Shown here in pieces: positions 22,631-33,445 of a stretch of 64,000 nt of DNA. Below the pieces are notes generated by a model. That model saw nothing but the letters and a program-made list of their open reading frames with translations. It was not told the DNA's origin and made no database searches. The position numbers and the translations under genes are program-made. The stretch spans positions 62,001 to 126,000 of the forward strand of contig JAITYX010000141.1 in the NCBI GenBank assembly GCA_021018815.1. The letters run 5' to 3'. The DNA comes from Talinum fruticosum (lineage: Eukaryota > Streptophyta > Magnoliopsida > Caryophyllales > Talinaceae). How positions within the stretch are numbered: position 1 is the first letter of the stretch; every line of letters begins with the position of its first letter.

Positions 22631-23001
22631 GTTAATAGGGTTAATATAGGGTTTCTGGAAATGAAAAACTTGACCCTAAAAATATGCTTGGCTTTTGATG
22701 ACGATTCAATGGAAGAACTGTCATCAAATGTGACCTATAAATACGGTTCTTTCAAAGAACCGTTGTCAAAAGGTGACAGCTCAACCTATGACAACGGTTC
22801 ATTGAAAGAACCGTCGTCATAGGTGTTATATAAGGTCGCTTATTTAGAAAAATGTCGCCGCCTCAATTTTCATGATGGTTTGTCCTTTTAACCATCATAA
22901 ATCGACCGTAATAAAAAGTTATATCTGTAGTAGTGACACGAGAGACGAGAGGCAAGAGAGTGCCAGCAGGAGGGAGACGAGGATGGTAGTGAGACGCCCG
23001 A

Positions 23002-23164
23002 GTGTGTGTGTGTGTGTGTGTGTATAGAGAGAGAGAGAGAGAGAGAGAGCACACTCACATATATGTGTATGTGTATTAACTATATATGTGTATAAACCCC
23101 ACACATGCACGCGCGCGCACACACACACACACACACGCACGCACCCACGCATATATATATATAT
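23002..23164. repeat. Compound microsatellite: GT, AG, CA, AT
   Basis: Runs of (GT)n at 23002-23022, (AG)n at 23026-23049, (CA)n at 23119-23136 and (AT)n at 23151-23164 follow one another. They lie shortly after the right CACTA terminus. Confidence 0.95.
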
Positions 23165-23169
23165 TTGTG

Positions 23170-24268
23170 TATGTGTGTTTTACATTATGATTTTATCCTT
23201 CTTTCTATCTGACAAGATAAATTTGTAATTATTTTATATTATGGTTTTATAGTTAATACATAGAGAGATTAGAGAGAGGGTGAGCTAAGAGATGTGAGAG
23301 AGATGACGAATGAAGACATGGGAAATAGAGGAGAATAGAGTGCAATGGACAAAGAGAACGGAGAGTGCGACGGGAAAGAGGATTAGGGGTTTTAAACATT
23401 AAAAATTGAAATAAAATATTTTAAGGTTATTTGGTTACATTTCATAGGCCTCAGTAAGGGTACAATAGATTTTTCATGTATCCGATAACTTTGTGGACAA
23501 ACGGAAGGGTACCTAAAGGGCGTGTACATAGTTATACCATACATTAAAGTAACTTTATGTATTTTTTGACAAATCTATTAAATATCTCATGTTTCATAGT
23601 TTTTTCTTCTAAAAAAACTTAACTAACCAGATCCCAAAATCTCATTATTAACAACACAATGCAACATCTCTCTCTCTCTCTTGATTAATGTAGACGTTTA
23701 AACAAATGTAGAACAAACGCTAAAACCAGAAGAGGTCAAGTGCTTTTTTTGAATGGGAAAAAGACACCGGAAAGGAGTGCTATTGACAGGGACGGACACC
23801 ATAGCTGTTTTTGTCAAACAAACATCCACCACATTGACTGCAGTTGCCATCAAACTTATTCATGAAATGAAATCACATCTTACCTCATCCAGACACCAGG
23901 CACCCATAAGTTTCTTTTCGTATATATTCTGTAGCCAAATTTGGGCTTATTGTGCTTTGATTTGAATGGGCAGTTGGATTATAGGATTCTAATATTTTTA
24001 TGTTTCTCAAAACGTAGTGAGGTGTTTCAATTATATTACAATTTTGTCCAAACTTGTAATTGCATCATTAATCTATATTCTTTAAAGTTCTTATGTGGCG
24101 TTTGATTCATCAAATTTTGAACTTAGGTATAAAAATGGAGTTATCTATACTCATACTTCTTGTTTGGTTCGTCTTTTTTCTTTTAACTTACAACTAGATT
24201 GGATTCACATGCATTACGTATAAGGATATAAAAGAGTTTGAGTTTTAAAATTATACATATTTTCAAAA
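23170..24268. other. AT-rich intergenic DNA
   Basis: No gene or element boundary that I can support; one 70-codon plus frame at 23753 is without recognisable features. Confidence 0.4.
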
Positions 24269-24269
24269 T

Positions 24270-24339
<70 letters not shown>
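24269..24339. repeat. (AAT)n microsatellite, about 70 bp
   Basis: Uninterrupted ATA/TAA/AAT triplet run. It produces a poly-isoleucine frame on the minus strand that is not a gene. Confidence 0.98.
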
Positions 24340-25500
24340 GGTAATTCATTCATACGGTTTTGAATATGATATACTTCATTATTAAATATGTAATAATGCA
24401 TCTTATATATAGAGTGTTTTTTTAAGTGACATTGTCCTCGTAAATTGTTGCGATTTTATTTTATTTTTGCCATGCATAGCCAATGTAAAGTCTAAAATTT
24501 GACTTTAAAAATTACGTCAAAAACTCAATCTTTTAGTCTTTGGAATTTAAATCGTCCATTAAAAAAAGCTAAAATATTTGATAATATGAAGAAACTATCG
24601 ATGAGAAATTGAATATAACATAGAGATATAGATAGATAAATAAATAGATGGATATGATATATGTTGTATAGAGGAAGATTGATTAAATAAGAAAACGAAA
24701 TTGGTAGAATGTATACGCTTATCTAAAAGTTGGAGGGAATTTGTGACTATGAAATTCTTAAAAAGTTGTAAAATTTATTAAAAAAATAGTAAATCAGATT
24801 TAATCGGATAGGTGAAAAGAATATTGGGATCAATCAAATAAGATAAATAAATTAACAAAATTATATATAAAAAATGTAAACTTTCCAAACGATCAGAGTG
24901 GGAAAAGTGAACAAATTAGTCAAAAGAAATTTATTATCCAAAAAATAGAGAAAATGTTAATTAAGAAAAATAGGAAAGATACAATTTACAAAGAGACATA
25001 TAGGTGGAAATTAAACAACAGAGTTTATAGTCATGAAGGAGATTACCCATAAGGAAATTAGAGGTGCAAATGAGAGGTATTTTATGAAGTCAATGAAGGT
25101 TTTACACAGTGGAAACTAAAAACAGCATTAGCGCGGCATCTTACGTGGATAACTCAGGATTATACCACATCATTTAGCCCCTTATATTTCACGTGCTCGC
25201 ACCTCGAAATGAGAAAGTGGGATGTGGAACAATGTCTTCTCCGCTTCTTGAAGCTTTGGGCGGTTAAAAATAGTCGTGAAGTAGCGTGGAGTGTTTCCTC
25301 CTTTTCTGTTCTATCATTGCCGCTCTCTTAGGAGGTGTAAATGATATGATCTTAACCATCGGAAACAAATTAAGATGCAAGACACTCATTTCGATAGCTT
25401 CATTAGTTGGAGATGATGAGGAACCCCATTACGGCTCCATGAAGACTATGAGAAGTTATGAAAACACTTCAAGATCCTCTTATAGCGTTTCACAACAAGT
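24340..25500. other. AT-rich intergenic DNA
   Basis: Nothing recognised on either strand. Sequence 25100-25320 is less AT-rich, but it shows no coding structure. Confidence 0.4.
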
Positions 25501-25539
25501 TCCGACAAAAATAACCTCGAATACGAGGAATAGGCGCTG

Positions 25540-25920
25540 CCTTGGGTGCCCCACGGGTCATGGCCTCGAGTGTGGGGCCTTATTTTGGTCCTAGGGACCT
25601 GTTGCCGCCTGCCGCGGCCTGTGGTATTGCCTGTGGTAGCTTCCACAGGCACTAGGGGCCTGCCACAACCTGTGGACAAGCCGGTGGTGGCCTCCACAGG
25701 TGGCCTTTGCTGGGCACCACCATGGCCTGTGGCTCAGGCCGTGGCCTGGACCGTGGTGTCCTCCAGTCGCCTAGAGGCCAAGTTGGTCGTCCCTATAGCC
25801 TGTGGCTAGGCCCGTGGGGGTCTCCAATGGCATCGGGGCCTCGTTCGCCCCTCCTACGGTCGATGGGGCCAACCTTGAGAGGCCTTTTGGTCCTGGGCTC
25901 CGCTTAGGACTCTCCCGCAT
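25540..25920. repeat. GC-rich island of degenerate CCTGTGG / CCACAGG repeats
   Basis: The motif CCTGTGG occurs repeatedly (for example 25617, 25632, 25669, 25725, 25799) with its complement CCACAGG (25644, 25693) at irregular distances. This gives local inverted repeats. Composition differs sharply from the AT-rich surroundings. No protein frame is convincing. Confidence 0.6.
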
Positions 25921-25927
25921 TTCCGTG

Positions 25928-26150
25928 TTTGGAACGAAAGACACAACCCGAGCCCCTTGGAGCTAAATTGGGTGTGCAGGGGCACGACCTTAGCCCCTTG
26001 GGGCTAAAGATGAGTAAGACTCCCATGGTACCATCATGTTTGGAGCAAGAGACACGACCCGAACCCCTTGGGGTTAAATTGGGTGTGCAAAAGGGCACGA
26101 CATTAGCCCCTTGGGGCTAAAGATGCGTAAATTTGCCGAAAAAATTCTAA
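25928..26150 (+). repeat. Two copies of a 113 bp repeat with TTAGCCCC hairpin
   Basis: Each unit reads TTTGGA(A/G)C, then a GAGACACGACCCGA-like block, then CCCCTTGG(A/G)G(C/T)TAAATTGGGTGTGC, then the hairpin TTAGCCCCTTGGGGCTAA. The hairpin has 8-bp arms and occurs at 25990 and 26103. The period is 113 bp, with a few substitutions and a small indel between copies. Confidence 0.8.
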
Positions 26151-26572
26151 AGCTCGAGAGTTAGGCCATGAACTTTCGGACTTTGTAGTGCACAACACAA
26201 TGTCCATAATAATGTGACGTAAAATATACTTCTCATATATATCTTATTTTTTAAATTATTATTTTTGTTAGCATTGGTTAAATTTGTGCATTATAAATAA
26301 ATTGATACAAATAATAATTCAAATAATAATAAAAGGTAAAGATAGAATAAATAAACAAATTCACACACACATATATGTATATATACCTGCCCCTTGTTTA
26401 TTTTTCTTATTTTTACCATCATCATTATTTTTATTTGGTATTTTTATAGAATTATTTATTTTTATGTTCAAAAAATTTAAAGCAAGTGTTCCTCCAATTT
26501 TGCTTGAGCTTGGGCTTAGAGTGGAAGCACGTTCACGAAGGCTCAGTTTCACGTATCAAAGCCATAACTTAG

Positions 26573-27127
26573 GGCTCGATATCGAGCCATTGAGGGAGAG
26601 AACGACGAATGGGGAGGGCTGCAAGGTAGGGCTTGGTCATCGAGCCCTTGAGAGCGAGATAAGTGGCCGTATTGGTGGCTCGGTCTGACCGAGCCATTGA
26701 GAGAGAATGAGGGCTGAGGCAGCTAAGAGAGAGCGAGGGTTGCAAAAGAGGGCTAAGTCTGACCGAGCCCTCAAGAGAGAGGGCTGAACGGGAGTGAGAA
26801 AGATGAGGGCTCGGTCTAACCGAGCCCTTTGCAGCAGAGAGGGAGAGAGATGAGGGACCGTGTTTGCAGCAGGGAGGGAGAAGGATGAGGGCTCGGTCTG
26901 ACCCAGCTCTTGAGTGAAATACGGGCAGTAAGAGCATGGGCTCAGTTAGACCGAGCCTTTGGCAGCCATGAGAGCAACGAAAGTTTGAGAGTTTGCAGCA
27001 CGTGAAGAAAGAGAGTGAAGCAGCGAGAACTTGAGGGAGGTGGGGGCAGCGAGAGAGAGGAGGCTGGCAGCTGAGATGTGAAGAACTGTAGCCATCGGAG
27101 GAAAGTAAGGGCTTCGTACTGAGCCCT
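26573..27127. repeat. Cluster of GGCTCGGTC-T-GACCGAGCC palindromes
   Basis: A 19-bp inverted repeat with 9-bp arms around one base (GGCTCGGTCTGACCGAGCC) is perfect at 26677-26695. Variants are at 26573 (GGGCTCGATATCGAGCC), 26751, 26808, 26890, 26938 and 27110 (GGGCTTCGTACTGAGCCC). Spacing is irregular (about 50-170 bp) and the DNA between them is purine-rich (GAGAGA). No CRISPR-like regular spacing is present, and the spacers are themselves low-complexity. Confidence 0.8.
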
Positions 27128-27376
27128 TGAGGAGGGAGAGAATTGGGCAGCGGTGGAGGGGCAGTGAGAGATGGAGCTAAACGGGATGGGGGAAGATGAG
27201 GGCTTGGTTAGGTAGCGAGGGAGTTTGAGGGAGGCCATGAGGAGAGTGAGTGAGCAACTATGAGAGAGGCTTGTGAAGAGAGAGAAAACAGGGTGCTAGT
27301 GTGGGACAGAAAGAGAGCTGAGGACTGTTAGTGAGGGCAAAGGAAGGCCTGTGAGGAGAGAGAGGATGTTGGTAGT

Positions 27377-27501
27377 TGTAAAAGATAATGGCGAAATGAC
27401 ACACCCAATATGGGAGTCAGGCATTCTATATATATAGAAGATAATACAGAAAAATAATTTACAATTATTTTATGCTCATTAATATCTCTGATACTCTATT
27501 A
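27377..27501 (-). repeat. 3' LTR of the copia element
   Basis: 125 bp. On the plus strand it runs from TGTAAAAGATAATGG to ATACTCTATTA, preceded by the target duplication GTAGT. It matches the 5' LTR with about ten substitutions. Confidence 0.93.
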
Positions 27502-29010
27502 CGCCCCCTCAAGCTGATCGGGGAACGCACGGACAGTTTGGACTTAAGAAACTGAAATTGTTGAGAGGACAGCCCTTTAGTGAAGATGTCCACAATCTGA
27601 GAAGTAGTAGGGATATATCGCACAACAAGATCTCCATCGGCAACCCGTTCTCGAACAAAGTGATAATCCACAGGTATATGTTTGCTACGGTCGTGATTGA
27701 CCGGATTGGTAGTCATATATGTAGCACTGATATTGTCACAATATAACCGCACATGAGTGGCAAGGGTAATACCAACATTAACAAAAGCTTGCGAAGCCAA
27801 AGTGTCTCAGCAATCTGTATAACCAAGGGCACGATACTCGGCTTCGAGTGGATGATTTGGAGACTGTGGGTTGCTTTTTATAACGCTAGGATATAAGATT
27901 AGGACCAAAATAAACGGCATAGCCTGTGGTAGAGCGACAGGTGCCATGACAACCAGCCCAATCAACATCAGAATAAGCAATAATGATGGACAGTGAAGAG
28001 GCAGCACGAAGAAAAGCCCATGTTCAAGAGTCCCATGTAGATACCTGAAAATACGATTCACAACATGCAGATGAGTAGTACGGGGAGCGTGCATAAATTG
28101 GGAAACTACATGCACTGCATAAGCAATATCAGGTCGAGTCATGGTTAAATACTGCAAGGCACCTACCATACTTCATGCTGAGAGGGATCAGCAAGTAGTT
28201 CACCGTCTGTAAGGGATAGGGTGGTTCGAGCAGCAGAAGGAGTTTTAACACAAGTACAAGTTTGAAGCTGAAATTTATGTAAGAGATCTAAAACATATTT
28301 CTGTTGTGTCAAAAATAATCCAGAAGGAGATCGAACCACCTGAATGCCAAGAAAATAACTTAGGTTTCCAAGATCTTTCATGGCAAACTGACCGGCAAGG
28401 GAATCAATAAAAGACTCGTAGTAAGGTGGATGAACTACCAGTCAAAATAATGTCATCCACTTAAAGAAGGAGAATGAGGACATGATTGCTAGTTCGAAGA
28501 ACAAACATGGAGGTGTTAGCATTGCTACATACAAAACCATGAGACAGAAGGAAGCTACTAAAGCGATGAAACCAAGCACGAGGAGCTTGTTTCAAGCCAT
28601 AGAGCGCCTTCTTAAGGCGATAAACATGGGTAAGGAAATCAAGATGAACAAACCCAAGAGGTTATTTCATATGAACTGTCTTAGTGAGATGACCATGTAA
28701 AAAGGCATTCTTGACATCAAGCTGGTGAATGGGCCAATGAAAGGAAACAACAAGAGCCGAATTAGACGAATAGTAGCGAGGCTTAACAACAGTGGCTGAA
28801 AGTCTTATGGTAGTCAATACCTGGTTGTTGGTGAAACCCATGTGCTATAAGTTGAGCTTTATACCTCTCCACGGTACCATCGGATCGATATTTAATCTTG
28901 TAAATGCATTTATCGACAACCAAATTAAGATTCAGTTGAGATGGAACCAAATCCCATGTGTTATTGGCAATCAAAGCATTATACTCCTCGGCCATGGCTT
29001 CCTTCCATTT
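27465..29010 (-). pseudogene. Copia reverse transcriptase and RNase H, broken
   Basis: From right to left the minus strand encodes the reverse transcriptase start (EEYNALIANNTWDLVP, then DGTVERYKAQLIAHGF). In other frames follow the palm end with MKDLGNLSYFLGIQV, then MVGALQYLTMTRPDIAYAVH. RNase H has LYCDNISATYMTTNPV and ends with VDIFTKGLSSQQF next to the purine tract. These are hallmark motifs of plant copia polymerases. The segment 28380-28780, which should carry the YVDD catalytic box, is frame-broken. Stops and shifts near 27805, 28165 and 28390 rule out activity. Confidence 0.88.
27502..27513 (-). other. Polypurine tract of the copia element
   Basis: The minus strand reads CTTGAGGGGGCG immediately before the 3' LTR (TAATAGAG). 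This is the expected plus-strand priming site. Confidence 0.75.
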
Positions 29011-29059
29011 GGAATGTCGGGAAGCTTGTGAAAAACATGTAGGTTCAACTTCAGCAAGA

Positions 29060-29615
29060 CTAACACCGAGAGACAGGAGACACTAGGTTTGGCAATGCTA
29101 GACTCGGACCGAGTCCGCACAGGGTGAACATTGGTGGATAGAGACATAGGGACACTCGAAGAGGCAATAGGACCTGGCGAGCGACGCATAGAATCACTAG
29201 TACGAGCAGGGGGTCCGACGCAATAGGGGATGAAGCGGACACAAGACCAAGGGCGGAAGGAGAGGGAGCAGACACGGGTTTAGGCTCGAGAAAGAGATGG
29301 GCCATAGACGTAGGGCTAGATTTGAGACTCGACAAGGATGAAGAGGCGAAGGGAAGAGAATGAGACACCTCGGTGACGAGACAGGAGACGCTAGGTTTGG
29401 CAATGCTAGACTCGGACCGAGTCCGCACAGGGTGAACATTGGTGGATAGAGACATAGGGACACTCGAAGAGGCAATAGGACCTGGCGAGCGACGCATAGA
29501 ATCACTAGTACGAGCAGGGGGTCCGACGCAATAGGGCTAGAGTTGGGCTAGAGTTGAGACTCGACAAGGATGAAGAGATGAAGGGAAGAGAATGAGACAC
29601 CTCGGTGACGGAAGA
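29060..29615 (-). repeat. Internal 308 bp tandem duplication in the copia element
   Basis: The block ACAGGAGACACTAGGTTTGG (29073) through to GGGGGTCCGACGCAATAGGG (about 29228) recurs from 29381 to about 29536. The sequence GAGACTCGACAAGGATGAAGAG before the second copy occurs again at about 29558. The duplication lies in the proline/serine-rich spacer between integrase and reverse transcriptase. It enlarges that spacer and explains repeated peptides there. Confidence 0.85.
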
Positions 29616-30456
29616 AGCGGGTTCGGACAACGTGGAAGGGAGGACCAAAGATTGGGTCGGCCCGGTCGTCTCAAACCGGAAGAAGAGGTAGAAGACGAGA
29701 CAACCGAGGCACGCGTTGCAATGAGACAAAGTATATCCTTTATCACAAAAGGAGCATTAGGAGACGAACTAGAGACAAGTTTAGGAAAAGGATAGATGTT
29801 TTCATGAAATTGTACGTTTCTACTCACATAAACACGACCTGTTAGGGGATCTAAACAACGATAGCCCTTATAATGAGGATCATAGCCTAGAAAAACACAG
29901 TGAACAGAACACGGAGAGAGTTTATTGGACGCCTTTGCAACAATATTTGGAAAACATGAGTAACCAAAAGGTTTAAGAAAACCATAATCAGGCGGACGAC
30001 CAAATAAAAGCTCAAATGGAGAACGATTTTGCAAAACAGGTGTAGGTAAACGATTGATCGTATAGACAGGTTGTAAGAGCGAGCATCAAGCCAAAATTGA
30101 GCAGGCATGGAAGCATCAATTAGAAATGCATGAGTCATTTCTAAAATATGGTGATGCTTACCCTCAGCAACCCCATTCCGTTGTTGCGTATCGGGACAAG
30201 ATTTTCGAAAAAATCCCTTTTGAAGAAAATGAACAAAGAGAGGAGAGTTATCAAACTTTTTACCTCCATCACTTTGAAACATTTTAATTTTGCAATTAAA
30301 GAGATTTTCAACTAAAGCCTGAAAATTGCAAAAAATTGAACAGACTTCATATTTCAATCGCATAAGATAAATCCGAGATAAACCTGGTAAAATCATCAAC
30401 AAACACAACAAGATATCGCAAACCTTTATGTGAAAGCTAAGGTGATTGCCAAACAT
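29537..30456 (-). pseudogene. Copia integrase, broken
   Basis: The catalytic core is visible in two overlapping frames. LFNCKIKMFQSDGGKKF holds the second catalytic aspartate, and RNGVAEGKHHHILEMTHA holds the glutamate region. The C-terminal part has RSPFELLFGRPPDYGFLKPF, then CVFLGYDPHYKGYRC and VYVSRNVQF, all typical of copia integrases. Frame changes near 30030 and 30195 and several stops disable it. It lies directly upstream of the duplicated spacer and the reverse transcriptase on the minus strand. Confidence 0.88.
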
Positions 30457-30619
30457 CTGAATGTATTAATTCAAGAGGGGAAACACATCGATGTTCTGCT
30501 AATGTAAAAGGAAAAGTATGTGACTTTGCCAAACGACAAGTCGTACAAGTATCATGAAAACGATTTGAAAGTTTAACAGATTTATTTATCCTAAGTAAAT
30601 CCAAAACTCGAGCTCTACA

Positions 30620-31180
30620 ATGTCCTAGTCTCCGATGCCGGTATCGCCAGTCTCACTCAGAGTTAAGTTAGCTGAAAGATGTGATGTCTCAATGGGTAGA
30701 CGTAAGGGATAGACATTTCCTACACTGGGGGCCTGCAAAAGAACATCACCCGAGGTGTTGTCCTTTACTGAAACATAATCGGTATGAAAGGTGGCATGAC
30801 AATTATTATCTCGACATAACTCGTTTGACCGACGGGAGGTTATACTGAAGTTGAGACACATAATAAACAGGTTTTAAAAGAAGTGGTCGAGAAGCGGTTT
30901 GCAATGACAAAGTACCAACATTAGAAATAGGTAACAAGGTTGCATTTCCAACCCGAACCTTAATAGGACCAGAGTAAGTAGATTTAGAAGATAGCTTACC
31001 ATCGTCGGGCGTCATGTGAGAAGTCGCTGCTGAATCGGGATACCACAGTTGTTCACCATTTTCAACCTGATTGAATGTAGCAAATGCAGGAAGTGCGGGT
31101 TGCTCGACGAGGTTGATAACGATTGGGGCAACTGTCGGCGAGAATGCCCTGAAGCATGACAAATCGGCAAACAACATTAG
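30620..31180 (-). pseudogene. Copia protease and pre-integrase region, broken
   Basis: The minus strand encodes WYPDSAATSHMT, in which the aspartate triplet reads DSAAT (active copia proteases have DSGAT or DTGAS). KVRVGNATLLPISNVGTL follows, the normal sequence after the protease active site. A frame change near 30830 leads into the pre-integrase segment. The C-terminal flank carries H and C residues of the GAG-pre-integrase zinc motif only in part. Confidence 0.8.
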
Positions 31181-31189
31181 GACGGGAAC

Positions 31190-32640
31190 CTAATATCCCT
31201 TCGAACAGTTAGTGCCTGCATGGGAGTAGTTAGTACACGAAGTAGAAGGACCAAAAGTACAAGACAATGACCCAACTGAATTACGAAATGCGTACACTGT
31301 AGGCACACTCCTAAAGGAGGCCCGATCGGAAGAATTGTTGCGAGTGGGAGACTTGCCGATGGTTACGATTGTTGTTGCGATTCCGATTGCGATTATTCCG
31401 ACCCCCTCTTCCTTTGTTGTAGTGGCTAGAGTTTCCTTTCTCGGAGCCGGATGACCCCGAAGATGCACCCCCTAAATTGGAAGCATCACTCTTTGGTGCG
31501 AAGTAGTCGAGAGAAGGGAGGCGAATGCCCGATGCGTAGGGGATCACGGGCACGCCCAAAATTAAGCCATTGCTCGTAAAAGATAAGTTTGGAGCGTAAA
31601 TCATCAAAATTGTGAACACTAGGAAGCAGAGAGTATGCAGTAAAAAGGGTATGATACTCGGAAGGGAGCCCAGCGAGTAGTAAGCCGAATCGGTTCTAAG
31701 TCACGTAACAGGGACCGAATAGCAGCAAGTGAATCGGCTATGTTCTTAATGGTTCGGAGATAATCATCTATGGACTGATTTTCCCCCATTGAAACATGAG
31801 TAAGCATGCGTTTAAGGTCGAGAGCACGAGCTAAACTAGCAGTGTTCAACCGAGACTTTAAATGTTGCCAAATTTGGAGAGAACGAGGCAAGCTACGAAC
31901 TTCACTCAAAGTTTCAGGGAAATAGTAGCAAAAATCCAAGCACGCAAAAACCGATCAACTCGTAACCAATAAGAGTAATTAGGATTTACAACCGAATGAC
32001 CCGGGCAACCACTAAGTGATATGACGGTTGAGAAACAGAACCATCAAGCATACCACTAATCGATGCATAATAGTGAAAGAGGAAAATTGCTCTCGCCAAG
32101 ATAAATAATCATCAACCGAACGAAGAATAATCGTAACGTAATTAGTAACATTTACCGTCCAAAGAGACGATGGAAGGGGCGACGAGACCACCTTGTGGCG
32201 ACAGAGCAAGGGAGCCGGCGGCAAAGTCATCGGCGGTGGGCTGGGGACAACCGTGGGTAGGGGCGGCAGCGGAAAACGCAGGCGATGCAAGGAAGTCGGG
32301 AGTCACTGTTGGAGGCGACATGCTCCGGACAGGAGCACCGGTGAAAGGCGCCGAAGGAGGCGGGCTGGAGCCCAGCGTTCGGCAGAGGTAGAGGTGGCGG
32401 CAGCGGGACGGCGAACGCCGAGAAGGAGGCTGCGGGGACGACAGAGCCCGTGCTTAGAAAAGCCGAAACAGGGGCAGAAACCGCGGGAGAGGAAAAGGGT
32501 AAGGACTCCGGTGAGGGGTGCACGGGGAAGCACCTACTGGAGGAGCAGGGACGGCGACCGGGACGGCGGCGGCGAAGCGGCAGAAGTGGCCGGTGGCGAG
32601 TCGGGAAGGAGGGCAGCCATGGAGGAGAGAGAAAGCTAAG
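31190..32640 (-). pseudogene. Copia gag, broken
   Basis: A serine/proline/alanine-rich leader reads from ATG at about 32620. The gag core follows from 32150, with TNYVTIILRSVDDYLSWREQ. Then come LARALDLKRMLTHVSMGENQ and SIDDYLRTIKNIADSLAAI at 31730-31830, typical UBN2-family copia gag text. The C-terminus is basic and asparagine/arginine-rich (RGGRNNRNRNRNNNRNHR near 31350-31410), as in nucleic-acid-binding gag tails. At least four frame breaks occur. Confidence 0.82.
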
Positions 32641-32758
32641 GTTTGAGTTTGTGGTTGTGGCTGCCGTGAACAGTAGCGAGCATTGTTTTTTTTATTTTTT
32701 TTTATTTGGTGACAGAGGCGGCTGTTAGGGTTGCACTAAAATTTTAAATCGAGCATTT

Positions 32759-32771
32759 GGCTTTAATACCA
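32759..32771 (-). promoter_or_regulatory. Primer-binding site of the copia element
   Basis: Directly after the 5' LTR end (…TTCACA on the minus strand) comes TGGTATTAAAGCC, two changes from the initiator-methionine tRNA site TGGTATCAGAGCC. Confidence 0.85.
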
Positions 32772-32896
32772 TGTGAAAGATAATGGTGGAATGACACACC
32801 CAATATGGGAGTCGGACATTCTATATATATAGAAGATAATACGGAAAAATAATTTACAATTATTTTATGTACAATAATATCTCTAATACTCTATTA
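32772..32896 (-). repeat. 5' LTR of the copia element
   Basis: 125 bp, plus strand TGTGAAAGATAATGG to ATACTCTATTA. It is followed by the target duplication GTAGT and adjoined inside by the primer site. Confidence 0.93.
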
Positions 32897-32901
32897 GTAG
32901 T

Positions 32902-33416
32902 GCTAAGAAGAGAGAGAAAGCTGGCTGGTGAGTGAGAGAGGGAGTTCGGTAGCTTTTGTCTTCAAATTTTTGTTGTCTCCTCATTCTCCAAATTTCCAGC
33001 CCCTTTTGTTTTTTTTTTTGCTTGAATATTTGAATCTGAATTTTCAGCTTTTTGGCTCTCTTTTTATAATTTTTTACAACTCTTTACATCTAAATACAAC
33101 AAGACCTTAAAATTATAAATTTCGGAAGAAACAATAATCGAGTACATTAATTTGAATTAGACCATAAGTACAAAAATTGCTCTGTGTTTGTATAAATGGA
33201 TAGCGTGAAGGGGAAGGAAAAGACACTTAATGGGAAAAGGGAAGATTGCTTAAGGAGAAAACTATTTATTATTACAGATCACGAGTTTAAAGTTGCTTAA
33301 TCTACTTAGCGTGTGTTTGTTAAGAAACAATTATCTAAAAGTAATTTGTTTCATGGAAGAGTTTTATGTTTTTAAATAAAAAATAGAATTTTATTCAAAT
33401 TCAATTTCTTTATAGT
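32902..33416. other. Intergenic DNA between copia and Harbinger elements
   Basis: This continues the purine-rich sequence that the copia element interrupted at 27371, then turns AT-rich. No gene seen. Confidence 0.5.
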
Positions 33417-33419
33417 TTA

Positions 33420-33445
33420 GGGTGTGTTTGTTTGGAAGGAAAATA
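33420..33445 (+). repeat. Left terminal inverted repeat of the Harbinger element
   Basis: GGGTGTGTTTGTTTGGAAGG and following AAAATATTTT match the reversed right end with one or two substitutions and short indels. Confidence 0.85.

Larger units (their letters stand above)
18583..22935. mobile_element. Non-autonomous CACTA-like transposon, interrupted by an LTR
   Basis: The left end reads AACTACTACAGGAATCAC at 18583. The right end, read on the minus strand from 22935, is CACTACTACAGATATAAC, so the two ends share an 11-bp inverted repeat with one change. Both sub-terminal regions carry short inverted motifs built on TACGGTTCTTTC and GAAAGAACCGT (18750-18790; 22740-22815), as expected for CACTA elements. 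No transposase is present. Without the nested LTR (18911-21852) the element is about 1.4 kb. The 3-bp flanks (AGG and ACA) do not match, so either the left end is slightly degraded or the pair is not from one insertion. Confidence 0.6.
27377..32896 (-). mobile_element. Complete but decayed Ty1/copia retrotransposon
   Basis: Two 125 bp LTRs (27377-27501 and 32772-32896) enclose gag, protease, integrase, reverse transcriptase and RNase H in copia order, reading right to left. The 5-bp target duplication GTAGT flanks the element (27372-27376 and 32897-32901). A primer site follows the 5' LTR, and a purine tract precedes the 3' LTR. The LTRs differ at about 10 of 125 positions by my count, so the insertion is not recent. 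All coding parts carry stops or frameshifts. Confidence 0.93.

Noticed and set aside
22863..23152. Cysteine/valine and threonine/histidine repeat peptides
   Set aside because: Direct translations of GT, AG and CA dinucleotide repeats.
24183..24401. Minus-strand frame with a long poly-isoleucine run
   Set aside because: It is the translation of an (AAT)n microsatellite.
26573..27127. CRISPR-like array
   Set aside because: The palindromic repeats vary in sequence and spacing, the spacers are low-complexity GA-rich DNA, and the host is a plant nucleus.
32193..32639. Plus-strand arginine/glycine-rich frame of 148 residues
   Set aside because: It is the antisense of the GC-rich gag leader of the minus-strand copia element.
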